This document shows positions 51,261 through 60,516 of a DNA stretch of 64,000 nucleotides, piece by piece. A model generated the notes under the pieces. The model was not told where the DNA came from and did no database searches. It was given only the letters and a program-made list of their open reading frames with translations. This DNA comes from Actinobacteria bacterium UBA4426 (GTDB lineage: Bacteria > Actinomycetota > Actinomycetes > S36-B12). The position numbers and the translations under genes are program-made. Position 1 is the first letter of the stretch. Every line of letters begins with the position of its first letter. Location: positions 49,693 through 113,692 of the forward strand of contig DGQA01000007.1 in the NCBI GenBank assembly GCA_002390705.1, read 5' to 3'.

Positions 51261-51288
51261 TTGAACAGATAGTGAAATATTTCACAAT
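51261..51288 (+). promoter_or_regulatory. Predicted nuo promoter overlapping the Rex operator
   Basis: TTGAAC (51261-51266), a 16-base spacer and CACAAT (51283-51288) form a plausible -35/-10 pair. The start would be near 51295, leaving a leader of about 60 bases. The Rex site covers most of the spacer and -10. Confidence 0.4.
51270..51287 (+). promoter_or_regulatory. Rex operator upstream of nuoA
   Basis: The site reads TAGTGAA-ATAT-TTCACAA. It matches the Rex consensus TTGTGAA-N4-TTCACAA at 13 of 14 positions, with near-perfect dyad symmetry. Rex operators before nuo operons are established in Streptomyces, and rex is encoded at 35550 in this window. Binding here should block the nuo promoter when NADH is scarce. 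Confidence 0.75.
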
Positions 51289-51354
51289 CGCGCAAGGGAA
51301 TGAGTTCACTGATACAGAAACAGGTTTGACCTTCGAGTCTGTGAAAGGGCGGGA

Positions 51355-51714
51355 ATGAACGTCTACACACCAATCTTGGTGCTCGGGGTCCTCGCATTCG
51401 GTTTTGCGGCCTTCTCGATCGTAATCGCGAGTTTGACGGGTCCCAAACGGTATAACCGTGCGAAATACGCCGCCTACGAGTGTGGGATTGAGCCAACACC
51501 GCAACCAATGGGTGGCGGCCGTTTCCCTATTAAGTACTACCTCACCGCCATGATGTTTATTATTTTCGACATCGAATTGGTTTTCCTCTATCCTTGGGCG
51601 GTCTCAGCCGATGCGCTGGGCGCATTTGGATTAATCGCGATTTTCCTCTTTCTCATAAATTTGGGTTTGCCCTATGCATTTGAATGGCGCCGCGGCGGAT
51701 TGGAGTGGGACTAA
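51355..51714 (+). CDS. nuoA: NADH-quinone oxidoreductase subunit A
   Basis: NuoA is a small membrane subunit at the junction of the peripheral and membrane arms. It has 119 residues and three helices (about 5-27, 63-83 and 90-110). The loop YAAYECGIEPTPQP near 38-51 carries the conserved Glu and Cys at the quinone-site entrance. GGGCGGGA precedes the ATG. It opens the nuo operon, and nuoB starts on its stop codon. Confidence 0.96.
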   Translation: MNVYTPILVLGVLAFGFAAFSIVIASLTGPKRYNRAKYAAYECGIEPTPQPMGGGRFPIKYYLTAMMFIIFDIELVFLYPWAVSADALGAFGLIAIFLFLINLGLPYAFEWRRGGLEWD

Positions 51715-52268
51715 TGGGTCTTGAAGAGAAACTACCTTCGGGAATTCTGCTCACAACTGTTGAGCAGGTAGCCGGGTACGCGCGTAAAGGCTCCCTCTGG
51801 CCAGCCACATTTGGCTTGGCCTGTTGTGCAATAGAAATGATGGCAACCGGTGGCCCGCGATATGACATTGCCCGTTTTGGCATGGAAGTTTTCCGGGCGT
51901 CACCACGTCAAGCGGACCTGATGATTGTGGCCGGTCGAGTGAGCCAAAAAATGGCACCGGTCTTGCGCCAAATCTATGACCAAATGCCGAATCCAAAATG
52001 GGTGCTCGCAATGGGCGTGTGCTCTTCCAGTGGTGGCATGTTTAATAACTATGCCGTCGTTCAGGGAGTGGACCACATTGTTCCCGTTGACGTGTACCTG
52101 CCTGGTTGCCCACCCCGCCCCGAAATGCTCATTGACGCAATCCTGAAAATCCATGACGAAATTCAAGACATGAAGCTCGGGGTGAATCGCAAAAAGCAAA
52201 TTATTGAGCAAGAGCAGATTGCCTTGGCTGCACCTTCCGTACTTGATATGAAGGGGCTCCTGCGATGA
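51714..52268 (+). CDS. nuoB: NADH-quinone oxidoreductase subunit B
   Basis: NuoB holds the terminal iron-sulfur cluster N2, which passes electrons to quinone. Ligands are the tandem pair in GLACCAIEMM near residues 35-44, a third in GVCSSSGGMF and a fourth in LPGCPPRPE. It has 184 residues. ATG at 51714 shares a base with the nuoA stop; an earlier in-frame ATG at 51684 overlaps nuoA and is disfavoured. nuoC overlaps by ATGA. Confidence 0.96.
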   Translation: MGLEEKLPSGILLTTVEQVAGYARKGSLWPATFGLACCAIEMMATGGPRYDIARFGMEVFRASPRQADLMIVAGRVSQKMAPVLRQIYDQMPNPKWVLAMGVCSSSGGMFNNYAVVQGVDHIVPVDVYLPGCPPRPEMLIDAILKIHDEIQDMKLGVNRKKQIIEQEQIALAAPSVLDMKGLLR

Positions 52269-52957
52269 GCGACCTCCCCGTCGTGCCAGACGGTGTAGCC
52301 GAAATTGATCTGGTGGGTGTGCGCAAAGGTGCATTTGGTTCACAAGGATCGGGTGACACCAGCGGTTTTGGCGGACTGGTGGCACCGATTGTCATGCCCG
52401 GTGCATCAATCCCGCCGTTCGGAGGCTGGTATGACGAGGTCGCCGAAGAGCTAGCACTTTCGCTGGTCGACGCTGGAGTGAGCGGCGCGGTCGAGAAAAT
52501 TGTGATCGATCGTGGCGAAATGACTTTTTATGTCATGCCCGAGAACCTCGTTGCATTCATGACCGAATGCCGCGATGAACCGGCACTCCGATTTGAAATG
52601 TGCACAAGTGTGAGCGGTGTTCACTTCCCACACGACAAGAATCGGGAGCTGCATATTGTCTACGCTTTACTTTCCATCACACATAACCGCCGCATTCGGG
52701 TTGAAGTGTCAATTCCCGACTCAGATCGCCACCTTCCATCATTGGTCGCGCTGTACCCGTCAGTGGATTGGCATGAGCGCGAAACTTGGGACTTTTTCGG
52801 CGTAATTTTTGACGGGCATCCGGCGCTTACGCGAATTCAAATGCCAGATGACTGGGTGGGGCACCCGCAGCGCAAGGACTATCCACTGGGTGGGATCCCC
52901 GTTGAATACAAGGGTGCAACTATTCCCGCACCAGATCACCGGAGGTCCTACAACTAA
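52265..52957 (+). CDS. nuoC: NADH-quinone oxidoreductase subunit C
   Basis: NuoC is a peripheral-arm scaffold subunit. The 30-kDa signature WHERETWDFFGVIFDGHP appears near residues 164-181, then MPDDWVGHPQRKDYPLGG. It has 230 residues with a Gly-rich N-terminal extension of about 55 residues typical of actinobacteria. It is separate from nuoD, not fused, with a one-base overlap (TAATG). Confidence 0.95.
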   Translation: MSDLPVVPDGVAEIDLVGVRKGAFGSQGSGDTSGFGGLVAPIVMPGASIPPFGGWYDEVAEELALSLVDAGVSGAVEKIVIDRGEMTFYVMPENLVAFMTECRDEPALRFEMCTSVSGVHFPHDKNRELHIVYALLSITHNRRIRVEVSIPDSDRHLPSLVALYPSVDWHERETWDFFGVIFDGHPALTRIQMPDDWVGHPQRKDYPLGGIPVEYKGATIPAPDHRRSYN

Positions 52958-54297
52958 TGACTACCACCGAATTCACGAATCCTGATCCATTCTCGGGGTC
53001 CTATGACACCACCGACGGCACCGTGTACAACCTTGGTGGAGGCGACTGGGACAGCATCGCGGCGGCGCCGGAGGGTGAGAACGAGCGAATCGTGGTCAAC
53101 ATGGGACCGCAGCACCCGTCCACTCACGGTGTTCTTCGCATGATTTTGGAACTGGAAGGTGAGACTGTCGTTGAGGCTCGGTGCGGTATTGGTTTCTTGC
53201 ATACCGGGATCGAAAAGAATATGGAGTTTCGCACTTGGGTTCAAGGTGTGACCTACGTAACCCGGATGGATTACCTGGCCCCAATGTTCAATGAGACGGC
53301 CTACTGCCTCTCGGTCGAGCGACTTCTGGGCATTGAAGACCACATCCCAGAACGAGCAAACGTAATCCGAGTGATGATGATGGAACTCAATCGAGTTTCT
53401 TCCCACTTAGTGGCACTCGCAACGGGCGGCATGGAGCTCGGAGCGCTCACCGCCATGATTTTCGGTTTCCGCGAGCGTGAACTCGTTCTTGACATTTTCG
53501 AAATGGTCTCTGGGCTTCGCATGAATAGTGCTTATATCCGACCGGGGGGTGTCGCCCAAGACCTCCCAAGCGGCGCAGAAGAAAAAATTCGCGAAACTGT
53601 GGTGCTGCTTCGCAAGCGGCTCAAAGACACTTCGGATTTGCTCGTAGACAATGCAATCTGGATGGGTCGAACGGTTGGTGTTGGCTACCTTGACCTCACC
53701 GGGTGTATGGCGCTGGGCATTACGGGGCCAATCCTGCGTTCAACCGGGCTGCCCCATGACCTGCGCAAGAGCGCGCCCTATTGTGGCTATGAAAACTATG
53801 AATTCAATGTTCCTACCCAAAAAACCTCAGACGCGTACGGACGCTTCTTGATCCGCATCGCTGAAATGCATGAGTCACTTAACATTGTCGATCAATGCCT
53901 AGATCGACTGGTGCCTGGTCCCATCATGATTGCCGACAAGAAAATTGCGTGGCCATCACAATTGTCAGTTGGCAGCGACGGACAAGGGAACTCACCAGAA
54001 CACATCCAAGAAATCATGAGTGAGTCGATGGAAGCGCTCATTCACCATTTCAAGTTGGTTACGGAAGGCTTCAGCGTCCCTGCTGGACAAGCCTACGTGC
54101 CGATTGAGTCTCCACGTGGTGAACTGGGTGCCCACGTGGTGAGCACAGGTGGAACCCGCCCGTACCGGGTGCATTTCCGCGACCCCTCTTTCAATAACTT
54201 GCAGGCCGTCTCCGCAATGAGCGAGGGTTCGATGATCGCGGATGTAATCGCAGCCGTTGCCAGTATCGATCCTGTCATGGGCGGGGTTGACCGATAA
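52957..54297 (+). CDS. nuoD: NADH-quinone oxidoreductase subunit D
   Basis: The genuine 49-kDa subunit has 446 residues and forms much of the quinone cavity. GPQHPSTHG (50-58) keeps the quinone-ligand His57, and RMDYL (103-107) keeps Tyr106. The loop GFLHTGIEK carries Thr83 where human NDUFS2 has the methylated Arg85. The C-terminus ends DPVMGGVDR. Comparison with the NuoD-like protein at 7021 shows opposite states at all three positions. It overlaps nuoC and nuoE by one base each. Confidence 0.97.
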   Translation: MTTTEFTNPDPFSGSYDTTDGTVYNLGGGDWDSIAAAPEGENERIVVNMGPQHPSTHGVLRMILELEGETVVEARCGIGFLHTGIEKNMEFRTWVQGVTYVTRMDYLAPMFNETAYCLSVERLLGIEDHIPERANVIRVMMMELNRVSSHLVALATGGMELGALTAMIFGFRERELVLDIFEMVSGLRMNSAYIRPGGVAQDLPSGAEEKIRETVVLLRKRLKDTSDLLVDNAIWMGRTVGVGYLDLTGCMALGITGPILRSTGLPHDLRKSAPYCGYENYEFNVPTQKTSDAYGRFLIRIAEMHESLNIVDQCLDRLVPGPIMIADKKIAWPSQLSVGSDGQGNSPEHIQEIMSESMEALIHHFKLVTEGFSVPAGQAYVPIESPRGELGAHVVSTGGTRPYRVHFRDPSFNNLQAVSAMSEGSMIADVIAAVASIDPVMGGVDR

Positions 54298-54947
54298 TGT
54301 CACAAAGAAATGAGCAACACGTGATCTCGGAAGCAACCAGATTAAAAATGAGAGAGCTAGCCGGGCGGTACCCGAACCCACGCTCGGCTCTGTTGCCCAT
54401 GCTGCATTTGGTGCAAGCAGAGCAAGACGAAGTAACTACCGAAGGCATGGCTGCCTGTGCAGAAGAACTTGACATCACCTCCGCGGAAGTGACGGCAGTT
54501 GCAACGTTTTACACAATGTATAAGTACAGCCCTGTCGGCAGGCACCACATTGGTGTCTGTATCAACACACTGTGTGGACTACTTGGTGGTGACGCTGTGT
54601 ACGAGCGGGTTGCTGAGCGCCTGGGTGCATCTCATAACGGACCATCTACTGACGGTAATTTCTGGTTGGAACGGATTGAGTGCCAAGCGGCTTGTACCCA
54701 TGCCCCAGTCATGACGGTTGACTGGGAATTCATGGACGACGTAACCCCACAAAGCGCGATTGCCCTCATTGACAAACTCGCATCGGGTGAAGAAGTGTGG
54801 TCAACGCGCGGCCCCATGATCCGTGACTTCCAAGCAACCGAGCACACCTTGGCCATGGCAGAAGACGACCTAGCAACTATCGGGAATTGCGTCGACGAAA
54901 AAATGCTTGCCGGTCTAAAAATCGCAAAATCTGGAGCGCAGCAATAG
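54297..54947 (+). CDS. nuoE: NADH-quinone oxidoreductase subunit E
   Basis: This 24-kDa-type subunit has a thioredoxin-like [2Fe-2S] domain (cluster N1a). Ligands are in CINTLC near residues 84-89 and CQAAC near 125-129. It has 216 residues with a long C-terminal extension. It shares one base with nuoD and one with nuoF (TAGTG). It sits at the NADH-oxidising tip with NuoF. Confidence 0.94.
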   Translation: MSQRNEQHVISEATRLKMRELAGRYPNPRSALLPMLHLVQAEQDEVTTEGMAACAEELDITSAEVTAVATFYTMYKYSPVGRHHIGVCINTLCGLLGGDAVYERVAERLGASHNGPSTDGNFWLERIECQAACTHAPVMTVDWEFMDDVTPQSAIALIDKLASGEEVWSTRGPMIRDFQATEHTLAMAEDDLATIGNCVDEKMLAGLKIAKSGAQQ

Positions 54948-56248
54948 TGAAACTGACACCGGTAATTACGCAACACTGGGACGACCCCACGCTGTACACG
55001 CTTGACGGATACAAGAGCCATGGTGGATACGAGGCGCTCACTAAAGCACTCAAGAGCGACCCTGACTCCATCATCACGACCATCAAGGACAGCGGGCTTC
55101 GAGGCCGCGGGGGCGCTGGTTTCCCTACCGGGTTGAAGTGGTCATTTGTTCCACAAAATGACGGCAAGCCGCATTACCTTGTTGTCAACGCCGACGAATC
55201 TGAACCGGGTGCATGTAAAGACATCCCGATTATGATGGCGAACCCGCACGCACTTGTTGAAGGTGTAATTATTACCTCATTTGCCATTCGAGCAAATCAC
55301 GCTTTCATCTATATTCGTGGTGAAGTTCCCGCGGCAATTCGCAAGGTCGCATACGCGATCAAGCAAGCCCGTGAAGCGGGATTGCTTGGTAAAAACATTC
55401 ACGGTTCAGGCTTTGACCTTGAAGTGACAGTGCACTCCGGTGCCGGTGCGTACATTTGTGGTGAAGAAACTGCGCTCCTTGACTCGCTTGAGGGCTATCG
55501 CGGGCAACCACGTTTAAAGCCACCTTTTCCTGCTGTTGCGGGGCTGTACTCATCACCGACGGTGATTAACAACGTAGAGACGATCGCAAATATTCCTTAC
55601 ATTATTAACCGCGGTGTTGAATGGTTCCGTCAATTTGGAACTGAGAAGTCACCCGGATTTAAAGTATTTGCCGTTTCGGGTCACGTGCAGCGACCTGGAA
55701 TCTACGAAGCGCCATTGGGCATCACAATGCGCGAATTGCTCGATTACGCGGGTGGGATGCGACCGGGTGCCGAACTCAAGTTTTGGATCCCGGGTGGGTC
55801 GAGTGTCCCCATGTTGACCGCCGATCACCTCGATCTCCCATTGACGTACGAAGCTATGGCCGAGGCGGGAACGATGCTGGGAACGGGCACTCCAATGGTC
55901 TTTGATCACACGGTGTCAGTTGTCAAAGCCGTGACCCGCTGGCTCGAGTTTTATAAGCATGAGTCGTGTGGGAAGTGCACACCTTGTCGGGAAGGCACAT
56001 ACTGGATTACGGGCGTGCTGGAAAAATTTGAGCACGGTCACGGCACGGAAAATGAAATGGAAACCTTAACCACCCTGTGTGGTCAGATCGCTGGTCGATC
56101 TTTCTGCGCGCTCGGCGATGCTGCGGCTACGCCTTATCCCGCGGCCATGAAGTACTTCAGTCACGAATTCACCGCGGCAACCCACACGAGCGCTGACGAA
56201 CAGTTTGATCCAATTGCGTCATACGTCTTCTCGGGGGCGCGGGCCTGA
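54947..56248 (+). CDS. nuoF: NADH-quinone oxidoreductase subunit F
   Basis: NuoF binds NADH and FMN and starts electron transfer. GRGGAGFPTGLKW near residues 53-65 is the FMN/NADH site, GAGAYICGEETALL near 170 is the second, and ESCGKCTPCREGT near 343-355 with a downstream SFCALGD Cys bind the N3 4Fe-4S cluster. GTG at 54947 gives 433 residues and a one-base overlap with nuoE. nuoG starts on its stop codon. Confidence 0.95.
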   Translation: MKLTPVITQHWDDPTLYTLDGYKSHGGYEALTKALKSDPDSIITTIKDSGLRGRGGAGFPTGLKWSFVPQNDGKPHYLVVNADESEPGACKDIPIMMANPHALVEGVIITSFAIRANHAFIYIRGEVPAAIRKVAYAIKQAREAGLLGKNIHGSGFDLEVTVHSGAGAYICGEETALLDSLEGYRGQPRLKPPFPAVAGLYSSPTVINNVETIANIPYIINRGVEWFRQFGTEKSPGFKVFAVSGHVQRPGIYEAPLGITMRELLDYAGGMRPGAELKFWIPGGSSVPMLTADHLDLPLTYEAMAEAGTMLGTGTPMVFDHTVSVVKAVTRWLEFYKHESCGKCTPCREGTYWITGVLEKFEHGHGTENEMETLTTLCGQIAGRSFCALGDAAATPYPAAMKYFSHEFTAATHTSADEQFDPIASYVFSGARA

Positions 56249-58605
56249 TGACTATTACCAATCACACCGAGAAGGTGGATTCTGTCAGCGTCGTGATCGA
56301 CGGAGTCGAAATGGAAGTACCAAAAGGAACTCTCGTAATTCGTGCTGCTGAGCAGATCGGCATAGAGATCCCACGTTTTTGCGATCACCCGCTCCTTGTG
56401 CCAGTTGCTAATTGCCGAGCATGCTTGATTGAGATCGACGGAGTGCCTAAACCACAGCCGGCATGTGCACAGGTGCTCTCCGAGGGCATGAACGTTCGCA
56501 CCCAGCGTTCTTCAGAAATGGCACGGGTTGCCCAGGAGGGAGTAATGGAATTCTTGCTCGCCAACCACCCACTTGATTGCGCGATCTGCGACAAGGGTGG
56601 GGAGTGTCCACTACAAAATCAAGCTATGAGCTCTGGTCATTCCGAATCACGCTTTGATGGTGAAAAACGTAGGTTCCCTAAACCAATTAACGTTAATGCT
56701 GAAGTGCTCCTTGACCGCGAGCGATGTGTATCTTGTGCGCGTTGTACCCGATTCGCTGACGAGATTGCAGGTGATGCATCCCTTGAGTTACTTGAGCGCG
56801 GTGCCCAACAGCAAGTCGGTACGGCAAATGATGAACCATTTGATTCCTATTTTTCTGGAAATGTCGTTCAGATCTGTCCGGTTGGTGCGCTCACCAGTGC
56901 GTCATACCGATTCCGTTCGCGGCCATTTGATTTAGTCTCAGTTCCCACAACTTGTGAACACTGCGCATCAGGTTGCTCCCTTCGAACTGATCACCGCCGC
57001 GGCACGGTGACCCGTCGTCTTGCCTGGGATGACCCGGAAGTCAACGAAGAGTGGAGCTGTGACAAGGGGCGCTTCGCATTTGCGTACTTAACTTCCGGTC
57101 GAATCGACTCTCCGCTTATTCGCGAGAATGGTGAATTGCGCTCGGCTTCCTGGCCCGAAGCAATGCATTTCGCTGCCGCGGGCCTCGCCGCCGCAGCGGG
57201 TTCGACCGCTGTCTTGGTTGGTGGACGAGCAACAAGCGAAGACGCTTACGCTTACTCTAAATTTTCCCGAGTGGTGTTGGGAAGTGACAACATTGATTTT
57301 CGGGCACGCGCAACCTCAACTGAAGAAGTAGAATTCTTGGCGGCACACGTGGCCGGAAAACAGTTGGAGCTCACCTACGTCGATGTTGAATCTGCGTCCC
57401 AGGTTGTATTAGTTGGCTGTGAACCGGAAGACGAATCACCAATTCTGTTCCTTCGCTTACGCAAGGGTGTGAAAAAGGGTGTCCGAGTTCATACGGTTGG
57501 ACCGCTATATTCCCTCGGTAGTGAAAAGCTGTCTGCGCATTGGATTCAGGCGAAAGCTGGTTCTGAGGCCCAAGTGCTCGCGAGCCTTGATTCGGAAGTA
57601 GTTAATGCTCTCGACGGCACATCAATTATTTTCGTTGGAGAGCGCGCGGCTACAAGCCCAGGTTCGCTCAGTGCGGTTGTTGAACTAGGCGCAAAAACGG
57701 GTGCTCGCATTGCTTGGGTGCCTCGACGAGCTGGTGAACGAGGTGCGCTTGAGGCGGGTGCGCTCGCTGGCTTACTTCCAGGCGGTCACCCAAATACGGA
57801 TAGCACCGCGCGTGCACATGTTGCCCGGGCATGGAACGTCGAGGTGGACGCCTTGCCAAGTGGAGGACTTACTGGAACCGAATTGATCACTGCGATTGCA
57901 AGTGGAACGTTCACGGCGGTCCTCACCGCAGGGATCGATCCTGGCGATCTGCCCAATGGAAACGAACTTATTGCCGGAATTGAAAGCGCTGATTTTGTAG
58001 TCGCACTTGAGAATCATCATTCGGAAATCACCCAGCGGGCAAGTGTCGTTTTCCCGGTCGCGGTTGTCACTGAAAAGTCCGGATCTTTCATGAATTGGGA
58101 AGGACGCAGTAAATCGTTCAGCGCGGCTTTTCGCGATGCACTTACCCTCTCAGATGCCGGAGTGCTGTCCATGTTGGCAAGTGCCATGGGCACGCAGCTT
58201 GACGGAGACACTCGAGAGCTACGCAAGGAATTGACTGCACTGGGGACTTGGATGGGTCCGCGACCGCAGGTAAAACGGGTAGCTGCAAATCCAACTGCAG
58301 GCATAACTTTGGCTACGTGGCGGCTACTGATTGATTCCGGCGTGTTGCAAGAGGGAGAACCGCACTTGGCAGCTACGGCGCGACCATCAGTAGTCACGAT
58401 TAGTTCAGCGATGTTTGACCAATTGAACCAACCTGAATTGATCACGGTGACCGGTCCTAACGGATCAATCACGCTGCCAGTGCACGTCGGCGAAGTAGAG
58501 GGCGACAGCGTGTGGTTGGCCATGAACTCACCAGATTCACATATTTATCAGCAACTTGGTTGCGGTTATGGTGAATCAGTCACTGTTCAGGGGGGTGCTG
58601 CATGA
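56248..58605 (+). CDS. nuoG: NADH-quinone oxidoreductase subunit G
   Basis: This 785-residue, multi-cluster peripheral subunit has an N-terminal 2Fe-2S domain (RFCDHPLL, NCRAC, PACAQ). It then has the His-ligated cluster segment HPLDCAICDKGGECPLQ, the 4Fe-4S set RCVSCARCTRF with a later CPVGAL, and a CEHCASGC plus SCDKGRF set corresponding to the extra N7 cluster of some bacteria. A molybdopterin-oxidoreductase-like domain follows without obvious catalytic function. It overlaps nuoF by one base and nuoH by ATGA. Confidence 0.94.
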   Translation: MTITNHTEKVDSVSVVIDGVEMEVPKGTLVIRAAEQIGIEIPRFCDHPLLVPVANCRACLIEIDGVPKPQPACAQVLSEGMNVRTQRSSEMARVAQEGVMEFLLANHPLDCAICDKGGECPLQNQAMSSGHSESRFDGEKRRFPKPINVNAEVLLDRERCVSCARCTRFADEIAGDASLELLERGAQQQVGTANDEPFDSYFSGNVVQICPVGALTSASYRFRSRPFDLVSVPTTCEHCASGCSLRTDHRRGTVTRRLAWDDPEVNEEWSCDKGRFAFAYLTSGRIDSPLIRENGELRSASWPEAMHFAAAGLAAAAGSTAVLVGGRATSEDAYAYSKFSRVVLGSDNIDFRARATSTEEVEFLAAHVAGKQLELTYVDVESASQVVLVGCEPEDESPILFLRLRKGVKKGVRVHTVGPLYSLGSEKLSAHWIQAKAGSEAQVLASLDSEVVNALDGTSIIFVGERAATSPGSLSAVVELGAKTGARIAWVPRRAGERGALEAGALAGLLPGGHPNTDSTARAHVARAWNVEVDALPSGGLTGTELITAIASGTFTAVLTAGIDPGDLPNGNELIAGIESADFVVALENHHSEITQRASVVFPVAVVTEKSGSFMNWEGRSKSFSAAFRDALTLSDAGVLSMLASAMGTQLDGDTRELRKELTALGTWMGPRPQVKRVAANPTAGITLATWRLLIDSGVLQEGEPHLAATARPSVVTISSAMFDQLNQPELITVTGPNGSITLPVHVGEVEGDSVWLAMNSPDSHIYQQLGCGYGESVTVQGGAA

Positions 58606-59945
58606 GTGGTTCCCAGTTTGGTTTTTTCGGGACTGACCCTTGGTGGATGGTAATTCTGAAAGCAGTCGTTATTTTTGGAATGCTGGTCGTCATAACTCTG
58701 TTTACCATCTGGTGGGAGCGCCGCGTGGTGTCGCGGATGCAAAACCGAATTGGTCCAAACCGGGTGGGGCCCGCCGGCTTGCTCCAGTCGTTGATGGACG
58801 GCTTCAAGCTTGCTTTCAAAGAGGAAATCATCCCTAAATCTGCGCACGTTGCCGTGTACTGGATTGCCCCGGTTATTTCAGCGACAGCAGCTTTCCTCGC
58901 ATTTGCCGTGATTCCATTTGGCCCGATTGTGTCGATCTTTGGTGTGGAAACTCCACTGCAACTTACCGATTTTCCCGTGTCTGTTCTCTACGTGTTGGGA
59001 ATTGCGTCAATTGGCGTTTATGGACTGGTTCTGGCCGGTTGGTCTTCGGGATCGACATACCCACTTCTTGGGGGATTGCGTTCAACAGCCCAGGTGATTT
59101 CCTACGAAATCGCTATGGGGCTTTCATTTGTGGCAGTGTTCCTATTCGCCGGTTCCATGTCGACATCGGAAATCATCGCACAGCAGGAACCCATTTGGTT
59201 CGCGGTAATTTTGCTACCCTCGTTCCTCATTTATGTAACGTCAATGGTGGGGGAGACCAACCGTGCACCATTTGACCTCCCAGAGGCAGAAGGCGAACTC
59301 GTTGGCGGGTTCCACACTGAATATTCGTCATTGAAGTTCGCCATGTTCTTCTTGGCCGAATACATCAACATGGTGACCGTTTCAGCGTTGGCAACCACCC
59401 TGTTCCTCGGTGGCTGGTTAGCGCCGTGGCCTCTCTCGTTGTGGGATTCGGCAAATACTGGTTGGTGGCCGGTTCTTTGGTGGCTGCTCAAAGTACAACT
59501 CTTTATTTTTATGTTCATTTGGTTGCGCGCGACGCTACCGCGGTTGCGGTACGACCAGTTCATGAAATTTGGTTGGAAAGTCCTCATTCCAGCATCGCTT
59601 GGATGGATCTTTATCGTAGCAATAGCGCGCGTTTTCCGGAACGACTTCAGTTTTACCAATCAACAATTACTCCTCACCGGAGCCGCGGCTATCGCCGTTC
59701 TGCTGATTGGGTCTTGGTTGCTTCAGATTCGTTCAGATCGAAAACAACAGAGCCTTGAAGATGAGCGTGAAGTAGAAACCAACGCCCCATTTGACCCGAT
59801 GGCTGGTGGACATCCGGTTCCACCTATGCCAGGTCAAATATTTCCCTACTCCCCGCGACGAGTACTTGCTAAACAATCGGTTGCCGGTGGCGTGAGCCCG
59901 TCAGATAAAGATACGAACGCGATCGAGGAGATTCCCAATGCCTGA
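58602..59945 (+). CDS. nuoH: NADH-quinone oxidoreductase subunit H
   Basis: NuoH is the membrane subunit that links the quinone site to the proton-pumping arm. Eight or so helices include RRVVSRMQNRIGPNRVGPAGLLQS near 40-63 and GETNRAPFDLPEAEGELVGGF near 211-231. The 447-residue length includes a charged C-terminal tail of about 70 residues, common in actinobacteria. It overlaps nuoI by 8 bases. Confidence 0.95.
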   Translation: MSGSQFGFFGTDPWWMVILKAVVIFGMLVVITLFTIWWERRVVSRMQNRIGPNRVGPAGLLQSLMDGFKLAFKEEIIPKSAHVAVYWIAPVISATAAFLAFAVIPFGPIVSIFGVETPLQLTDFPVSVLYVLGIASIGVYGLVLAGWSSGSTYPLLGGLRSTAQVISYEIAMGLSFVAVFLFAGSMSTSEIIAQQEPIWFAVILLPSFLIYVTSMVGETNRAPFDLPEAEGELVGGFHTEYSSLKFAMFFLAEYINMVTVSALATTLFLGGWLAPWPLSLWDSANTGWWPVLWWLLKVQLFIFMFIWLRATLPRLRYDQFMKFGWKVLIPASLGWIFIVAIARVFRNDFSFTNQQLLLTGAAAIAVLLIGSWLLQIRSDRKQQSLEDEREVETNAPFDPMAGGHPVPPMPGQIFPYSPRRVLAKQSVAGGVSPSDKDTNAIEEIPNA

Positions 59946-60516
59946 GTTACCTGCCGCCGTTCGCGGATTTGGGGTGACCTTCGGAACTATTTTTAAGAAG
60001 GTCGTGACCGAGCAGTATCCCGAGGATGCCAGTAAGTATCCGCCGAAGCCGCGCTTTCACGGACGCCACCAACTCAATCGGTGGGCCGATGGGCTGGAAA
60101 AGTGCATTGGCTGTGAACTGTGCGCGTGGGCCTGCCCAGCGGACGCGATTTTTGTTCAAGGGGCGGACAACAGCGATGAAGAGCGTTTCTCACCGGGTGA
60201 GCGTTATGGCCGGGTGTATCAAATCAACTACACCCGCTGCATTTTCTGCGGCCTGTGTATCGAGGCGTGCCCCACTAGGGCCCTTACCATGACGAATGAA
60301 TTCGAGTTAGCTGACAATAATCGCGCGGATTTGATTTACGAAAAGGAAGATTTATTGGGGCCGATTCTGCCTGGGATGATTGCCCCGCCACATGCGATGG
60401 TTCCTGGTACAACCGATCGCGATTACTACGCAAACAAGATCACCGGTTCAGTTCCCGAACAAGAAACCCGGCCGGACTCAGGCCTCGGAAATGCTGATCT
60501 AGATGGTGCACAATGA
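59938..60516 (+). CDS. nuoI: NADH-quinone oxidoreductase subunit I
   Basis: This ferredoxin-type subunit carries clusters N6a and N6b. The two motifs are CIGCELCAWACP near residues 57-68 and CIFCGLCIEACP near 101-112. It has 192 residues with an acidic C-terminal tail. It overlaps nuoH by 8 bases and nuoJ by ATGA. Confidence 0.95.
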   Translation: MPELPAAVRGFGVTFGTIFKKVVTEQYPEDASKYPPKPRFHGRHQLNRWADGLEKCIGCELCAWACPADAIFVQGADNSDEERFSPGERYGRVYQINYTRCIFCGLCIEACPTRALTMTNEFELADNNRADLIYEKEDLLGPILPGMIAPPHAMVPGTTDRDYYANKITGSVPEQETRPDSGLGNADLDGAQ

